A stretch of 9,601 nucleotides of DNA from Candidatus Hydrogenedentota bacterium (GTDB lineage: Bacteria > Hydrogenedentota > Hydrogenedentia > Hydrogenedentales > CAITNO01), in assembly GCA_007118765.1 (NCBI GenBank), contig SKQZ01000294.1, positions 1 through 9,601 of the forward strand, in the 5' to 3' direction. Below, piece after piece: positions 6,623 through 9,601 of this stretch. The notes beneath the pieces are model-generated. The model saw nothing but the letters and a program-made list of their open reading frames with translations, had not been told where the DNA came from and searched no databases. The first letter of the stretch is position 1, and the number at the start of each line of letters is the position of its first letter. The translations under genes and the position numbers were made by a program.

Positions 6623-7657
6623 TTGAAGATTTCCCCATTTATCGTGTGTTGTGTCCTGTGCGGTGGCGGACTGCTTGCCGAACCGCTGTTGTTAAATCAC
6701 ATTCAGGTAATTGGCACACACAACAGTTATCATGTGCGACCGCCGGACTGGATATTTGAGACCCTCGGTCCCATTCGTGATGATGTGAAAGCATGGGATT
6801 ACACACACGATCCGTTGGATGTGCAATTGGATAATGGCGTTCGCAATTTCGAACTGGATTTGCATCCTTTTGAGGACGGCTTTGAAGTGCTGCATGTGCC
6901 GGTTGTGGATGCTGAGACCACATGCTTGGCCTTTATGGACTGTCTGCGCACGGTGCAAGCGTGGTCCGAACGCCATCCGCACCATATCCCCATCAGCTTC
7001 CTGCTGGAATTCAAACTGCCCGAGGCGTATTTGGACGGACGCCCTCTGAAGCCGCTGGACATGTCCATGTTGCGCCTGCTTGAGGATGAGATTTTAACTG
7101 TTTTCCCCCGTGAGCAAATCATTACGCCCGATGACCTCCGTGGCAATGCGCCGACACTGACAGCGGCCGTGCGCGAACACGGGTGGCCCCCTGTGGAAGA
7201 GGCATTGGGCAAGGTGTTCTTTGTGCTGCACAATCGCACTGAACTGCGGGCGGCCTATACGGAGGAATACCCTTCGCTGGAAGGCCGCGTCATGTTTGTG
7301 AACTCCGCGCCTGATCGGGACGATTGTGCGTTCATTGTTGTTGACAACCCCTATTCAGAGCAGATTCCGGAGCTGCTTGCAAAGAACATCCTCATCCGGG
7401 TACGCTCCGATTCCAGACTGCGCCAGGGCCGCAGCGGCGACACGTCCCGGCGCGACGCCTCATTTGAGAGGGGCGCACACATTATCAGCACCGACTTCCC
7501 CGCTGGACGCGCCCATCCAGATACAGGCTATGTCGTCAAATTTCCCGACCGCGTCCCCGCCCGTTGTAATCCACAGTTCAGCCCGCCGGACTGTCAGGCT
7601 CGCTTACGGAAACTGCTGGAAGCCAAGCAGGACAGGCGCGTTTCTGATTTGGATTAG
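6623..7657 (+). CDS. Secreted phosphatidylinositol-specific phospholipase C-like protein (calcium-dependent bacterial type)
   Basis: The N-terminus MKISPFIVCCVLCGGGLLAEP looks like a signal peptide: a lysine, a hydrophobic core, and a likely signal peptidase I cut after LLA. Export to periplasm or outside is therefore likely. The mature protein starts with the PI-PLC-type block IQVIGTHNSYH (27-37; first catalytic-type His at 33), then the DPLDVQLDNGVRNFELDLH segment (64-81; acidic E77 and D79) and FEVLH (87-91; second candidate His). SFLLEFK (125-131) supplies further acidic and basic residues on a barrel strand. ISTDFP (287-293) and the Cys pair in RCNPQFSPPDC (314-324) resemble the C-terminus of the calcium-dependent PI-PLC family (Pfam PI-PLC-C1, by recollection). 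It is 344 residues from the TTG start; a GTG at 6614 would add three. Members cleave phosphoinositides or related phosphodiesters, but the substrate here is unproven. Confidence 0.82.
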   Translation: MKISPFIVCCVLCGGGLLAEPLLLNHIQVIGTHNSYHVRPPDWIFETLGPIRDDVKAWDYTHDPLDVQLDNGVRNFELDLHPFEDGFEVLHVPVVDAETTCLAFMDCLRTVQAWSERHPHHIPISFLLEFKLPEAYLDGRPLKPLDMSMLRLLEDEILTVFPREQIITPDDLRGNAPTLTAAVREHGWPPVEEALGKVFFVLHNRTELRAAYTEEYPSLEGRVMFVNSAPDRDDCAFIVVDNPYSEQIPELLAKNILIRVRSDSRLRQGRSGDTSRRDASFERGAHIISTDFPAGRAHPDTGYVVKFPDRVPARCNPQFSPPDCQARLRKLLEAKQDRRVSDLD

Positions 7658-7678
7658 CGACGTCAATCTTGCTATAGT
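7649..7678 (+). promoter_or_regulatory. Possible promoter for trpB2
   Basis: TGCTATAGT (-10 TATAGT at 7673-7678, extended by TGn) stands 18 nt after TTGGAT at 7649-7654, a weak -35 match that overlaps the end of the upstream gene. It would give trpB2 its own transcript with a leader of roughly 230 nt. The -10 is good and the -35 poor. Confidence 0.4.
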
Positions 7679-7914
7679 AAATTCGCTCGGTATATGGAAA
7701 ACATATCGTTGCGACGCCACACGGGCGTCAGATCTCGGACACGTGCAATGCGGTGCAGGCAGCGCCTGTCGTTCGCGTGGACGAGCGGTACTTCGAGCGG
7801 TTACATGTGACCGTATTTGTGGGATTACGTTTTTTTTTGCTGCCACAGCTTTGCGCTTATGCGAGGAGCGCGGCGCCAACATTGTTACCCTTTGGGGAAA
7901 AGGAGCCTTTTATT
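7658..7914 (+). other. 257-nt leader of trpB2 with small inverted repeats and a T-run
   Basis: No gene is supported here, although the trpB frame stays open upstream to 7753. Visible structures are a 5-bp stem ATATG/CATAT (7692-7706), a 6-bp stem GACGCC/GGCGTC (7713-7729), a small stem CAGGC/GCCTG in the 7750s-7760s, a 16-bp near-palindrome CGGTTACATGTGACCG (7798-7813) and nine T residues at 7830-7838. The T-run is not directly preceded by a strong stem, so it is not a standard terminator or attenuator. A 38-codon ORF (7694-7810) has one Trp codon and no Shine-Dalgarno. I recognise no T-box or known riboswitch. Confidence 0.45.
7901..7905 (+). promoter_or_regulatory. Ribosome binding site fixing the trpB2 start
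   Basis: AGGAG lies 9 nt before the ATG at 7915. The upstream in-frame codons (from 7753) would add 54 residues unlike the TrpB family and have no comparable site. Confidence 0.75.
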
Positions 7915-9285
7915 ATGCGCGAATACGCCATTCATCTGGATGCCAAACAACTGCCGGACGCATGGTACAACGTACTGCCGGACATGCCGACGCCCCATGC
8001 GCCCGTATTGCATCCCGGCACACAACAGCCGGTGGGCCCTGACGACCTCTCCGCCCTATTCCCGATGGGGCTTATTCAGCAGGAAATGAGCCCGGAACCG
8101 GAAATTTCTATTCCCGGTGACATCATGGACAAGTATCGTCTCTTTCGGCCCACGCCCCTGCGCCGTGCATACCGTCTGGAGGAAGCGCTGCAAACACCCG
8201 CAAAAATCTATTACAAGAACGAAAGCGTTACCCCGTCGGGAAGCCATAAAATTAACACCTCCATCGCACAAGCCTACTACAACAAGCAGGAGGGGGTGAA
8301 TTCGTTAAGCACCGAAACCGGCGCGGGCCAATGGGGCACGGCTCTGGCCATCGCATGCGCCATGTTTGACATGCAGTGTCAGGTATTCATGGTGCGCGTG
8401 AGCTTTGAACAGAAGCCCTACCGCAAGAGCTTTATGGAATCCTATGGCGCCAGCGTGCTGCCCAGCCCAAGCGATACCACCGAGATAGGCCGGAAACTGC
8501 GTGCGGATTACCCCGACACCACCGGCAGCCTGGGCATGGCCATATCCGAGGCGGTGGAAGTGGCCGCCACCAGCGGCGGCACAACCAAGTACAGCCTGGG
8601 CAGCGTGTTGAACCATGTGTGTCTGCACCAAACCATCATCGGTGAAGAGGCCAAACTGCAGTTGGCAAGTGTGGATGATTATCCCGATGTCGTGATTGGC
8701 TGTTGCGGCGGCGGCTCCAACTTCGCGGGTATTGCCTTCCCCTTTGTCAAGGACAAACTCAAAAAAGACCTGAACACGGACTTTATCGCCGTGGAGCCTG
8801 CCGCGTGCCCGACGCTCACCCGCGGTCCGTACGCCTATGACTTCGGCGATACCGGCGGCCTGACCCCGCTGATCAAGCAGTATACGCTCGGCCATAATTT
8901 CATGCCGCCGGGCATACATGCCGGTGGATTGCGATACCACGGCGTGGCCTCGACCGTGGCACACCTCAAGAAAGACGATGTCATCCGCGCAATCGCACTG
9001 CCGCAAACGCCTTGTTTCAAGGCAAGCCTCTTGTTTGCAAAATGCGAAGGTATCCTGCCCGCGCCCGAGTCCAGTCATGCCATCTGCGCAGCGGTGGACG
9101 AGGCCGTCAAGTGCCGCGAATCAGGCGAAGCCAAAACCATCCTGTTCAACCTCAGCGGGCACGGACACTTCGACATGACCGCGTACGACGCCTATCTGCA
9201 GGGCAACCTCCAAGACTATGCATTGGAAGAGGACGTGCTGCAAAAGGGCTTGGCGAGCATCCCCGAGGTAAACGAACCTGCGTGA
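7915..9285 (+). CDS. trpB: Tryptophan synthase beta chain, TrpB2 type
   Basis: A PLP-dependent enzyme that condenses indole with L-serine to tryptophan in the cytoplasm. At 456 residues with an N-terminal extension before the RPTPLRRA block (78-85), it fits the longer TrpB2 subclass rather than the ~400-residue TrpB1 that pairs with TrpA. Visible motifs: [10 protein letters not shown] (107-116) with the PLP-binding lysine K112, ETGAGQWG (134-141) with catalytic E134, the phosphate-binding CGGGSN (264-269), [13 protein letters not shown] (303-315), GLRYHGVA (338-345), [12 protein letters not shown] (378-389), and LSGHGHFD (413-420), the TrpB2 form of the segment near the PLP ring nitrogen. No trpA or other trp gene is present in the window. 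TrpB2 enzymes are often encoded apart from trpA and may salvage free indole. The ATG at 7915 is supported by AGGAG and by family length. A strong terminator follows 64 nt after the stop. Confidence 0.95.
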   Translation: MREYAIHLDAKQLPDAWYNVLPDMPTPHAPVLHPGTQQPVGPDDLSALFPMGLIQQEMSPEPEISIPGDIMDKYRLFRPTPLRRAYRLEEALQTPAKIYYKNESVTPSGSHKINTSIAQAYYNKQEGVNSLSTETGAGQWGTALAIACAMFDMQCQVFMVRVSFEQKPYRKSFMESYGASVLPSPSDTTEIGRKLRADYPDTTGSLGMAISEAVEVAATSGGTTKYSLGSVLNHVCLHQTIIGEEAKLQLASVDDYPDVVIGCCGGGSNFAGIAFPFVKDKLKKDLNTDFIAVEPAACPTLTRGPYAYDFGDTGGLTPLIKQYTLGHNFMPPGIHAGGLRYHGVASTVAHLKKDDVIRAIALPQTPCFKASLLFAKCEGILPAPESSHAICAAVDEAVKCRESGEAKTILFNLSGHGHFDMTAYDAYLQGNLQDYALEEDVLQKGLASIPEVNEPA

Positions 9286-9308
9286 ACCGACCCTGCAACG
9301 ATTTCAAC

Positions 9309-9323
9309 GCGGGCCTTGCCCGC
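9309..9323 (+). other. Small GC-rich hairpin after trpB
   Basis: GCGGGC (9309-9314) and GCCCGC (9318-9323) form a perfect 6-bp stem with a 3-nt loop. There is no T-run, so it is not a terminator by itself. It might protect the 3' end of the message. Confidence 0.35.
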
Positions 9324-9349
9324 ACCATAGCAAATATAGCGTAAGAGTC

Positions 9350-9394
9350 AACACCTGGATGTCCGTACACGCGAAGTCCAGGTGTTTTTTTTTT
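9350..9394 (+). terminator. Intrinsic terminator of trpB2
   Basis: AACACCTGGA (9350-9359) and TCCAGGTGTT (9377-9386) form a perfect 10-bp stem around a 17-nt loop, ending in a run of ten T residues (9385-9394). It lies 64 nt after the trpB stop. It closes the + strand transcription unit; the mostly A 5' side is too short for a bidirectional claim. Confidence 0.9.
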
Positions 9395-9601
9395 GTGAGG
9401 CATGCCCATCCACCCTCCCCACGCACGGCACGCACCATCATCACCTGTACCCCCCTCCGAAACATCTCCAACAATCATTGTTCGATCACCAGGTCCTTTG
9501 TGCTGCCGACTTCTTCGGCCGACACACGCCAATTGGAACAGACTGCTGTCACAACATTGTTATCAGAAGGGGAAAGCGTTAACCCTGTAAAATCATGCAC
9601 A
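9395..9601. other. Window-end region with no supported gene
   Basis: About 200 bases follow the terminator. They contain C-rich low-complexity sequence (9405-9460), a 5-bp hairpin GCCGA/TCGGC (9505-9519) and the palindrome CCAATTGG (9529-9536). Short ORFs here are rich in His, Pro and Cys and match no family I know. AAGGGGAAAG near 9569 might be a ribosome binding site, but the next ATG (9595) is too far from it. It may be the upstream region of a gene beyond the window. Confidence 0.4.

Noticed and set aside
7694..7810. 38-codon ORF as a Trp attenuator leader peptide
   Set aside because: It has one Trp codon rather than tandem ones, no Shine-Dalgarno, and no terminator or antiterminator pair follows it.
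7798..7838. Intrinsic terminator or attenuator before trpB
   Set aside because: The palindrome at 7798-7813 is 16 nt from the nine T residues, and the stem adjacent to the T-run is only 4 bp (CGTA/TACG).
7753..7914. 54-codon N-terminal extension of trpB
   Set aside because: It is open in frame but unlike TrpB2 N-termini. The AGGAG-preceded ATG at 7915 gives the expected length and N-terminus.
8305..9078. 257-codon minus-strand open frame over trpB
   Set aside because: Antisense to invariant TrpB motifs, no family resemblance and no ribosome binding site.
9382..9590. Short plus-strand ORFs (66 and 62 codons) at the window end
   Set aside because: They start in or just after the terminator, overlap each other in different frames, have low-complexity His/Pro-rich translations and lack ribosome binding sites.

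Overview
The window is a stretch of moderately GC-rich bacterial chromosome (roughly mid-50s percent by eye). It has seven protein-coding genes, short intergenic gaps and no rRNA, tRNA or CRISPR. Several starts are TTG or poorly marked. The gene mix is a MngB-like GH38 mannosidase, a TrpB2-type tryptophan synthase, a secreted PI-PLC-like enzyme and an orphan VirB11/PilT-like ATPase. It suggests an uncultured Gram-negative heterotroph, perhaps near the PVC/Hydrogenedentota groups. That placement is a weak guess: no phylogenetic marker here settles it.

Layout: (1) 1-2279, + strand: the 3' part of a DapA/NanA-family lyase, then a small secretion-type ATPase whose ribosome binding site overlaps the lyase stop codon, then rsmA (ksgA). 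(2) 2276-2367: a short palindromic repeat that contains the rsmA stop codon. (3) 2382-5030, +: a GH38 alpha-mannosidase resembling 2-O-mannosylglycerate hydrolases. (4) 5039-6187, -: glycerate 2-kinase, converging on the mannosidase with an 8-nt gap. (5) 6188-6622: an intergenic region holding a 183-bp palindromic element with perfect 17-bp terminal inverted repeats. (6) 6623-7657, +: a signal-peptide-bearing PI-PLC-like protein. (7) 7915-9285, +: a stand-alone TrpB2 after a 257-nt leader, ending in a strong intrinsic terminator (9350-9394). The last ~200 bases hold no gene I can support.

How the genes may work together: the mannosidase and the glycerate kinase make biochemical sense as a pair. 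Hydrolysis of (phospho)mannosylglycerate releases glycerate, and GlxK would send it into glycolysis as 2-phosphoglycerate. The NanA-like lyase upstream would also fit sugar-acid scavenging. rsmA and trpB2 are housekeeping or biosynthetic genes.

The most unusual features are two divergent copies of one palindromic, MITE-like repeat family about 4 kb apart, and the small ATPase with an unusual Cys-rich CHEI/GPYYGYLWG block where a Walker B region would be expected.
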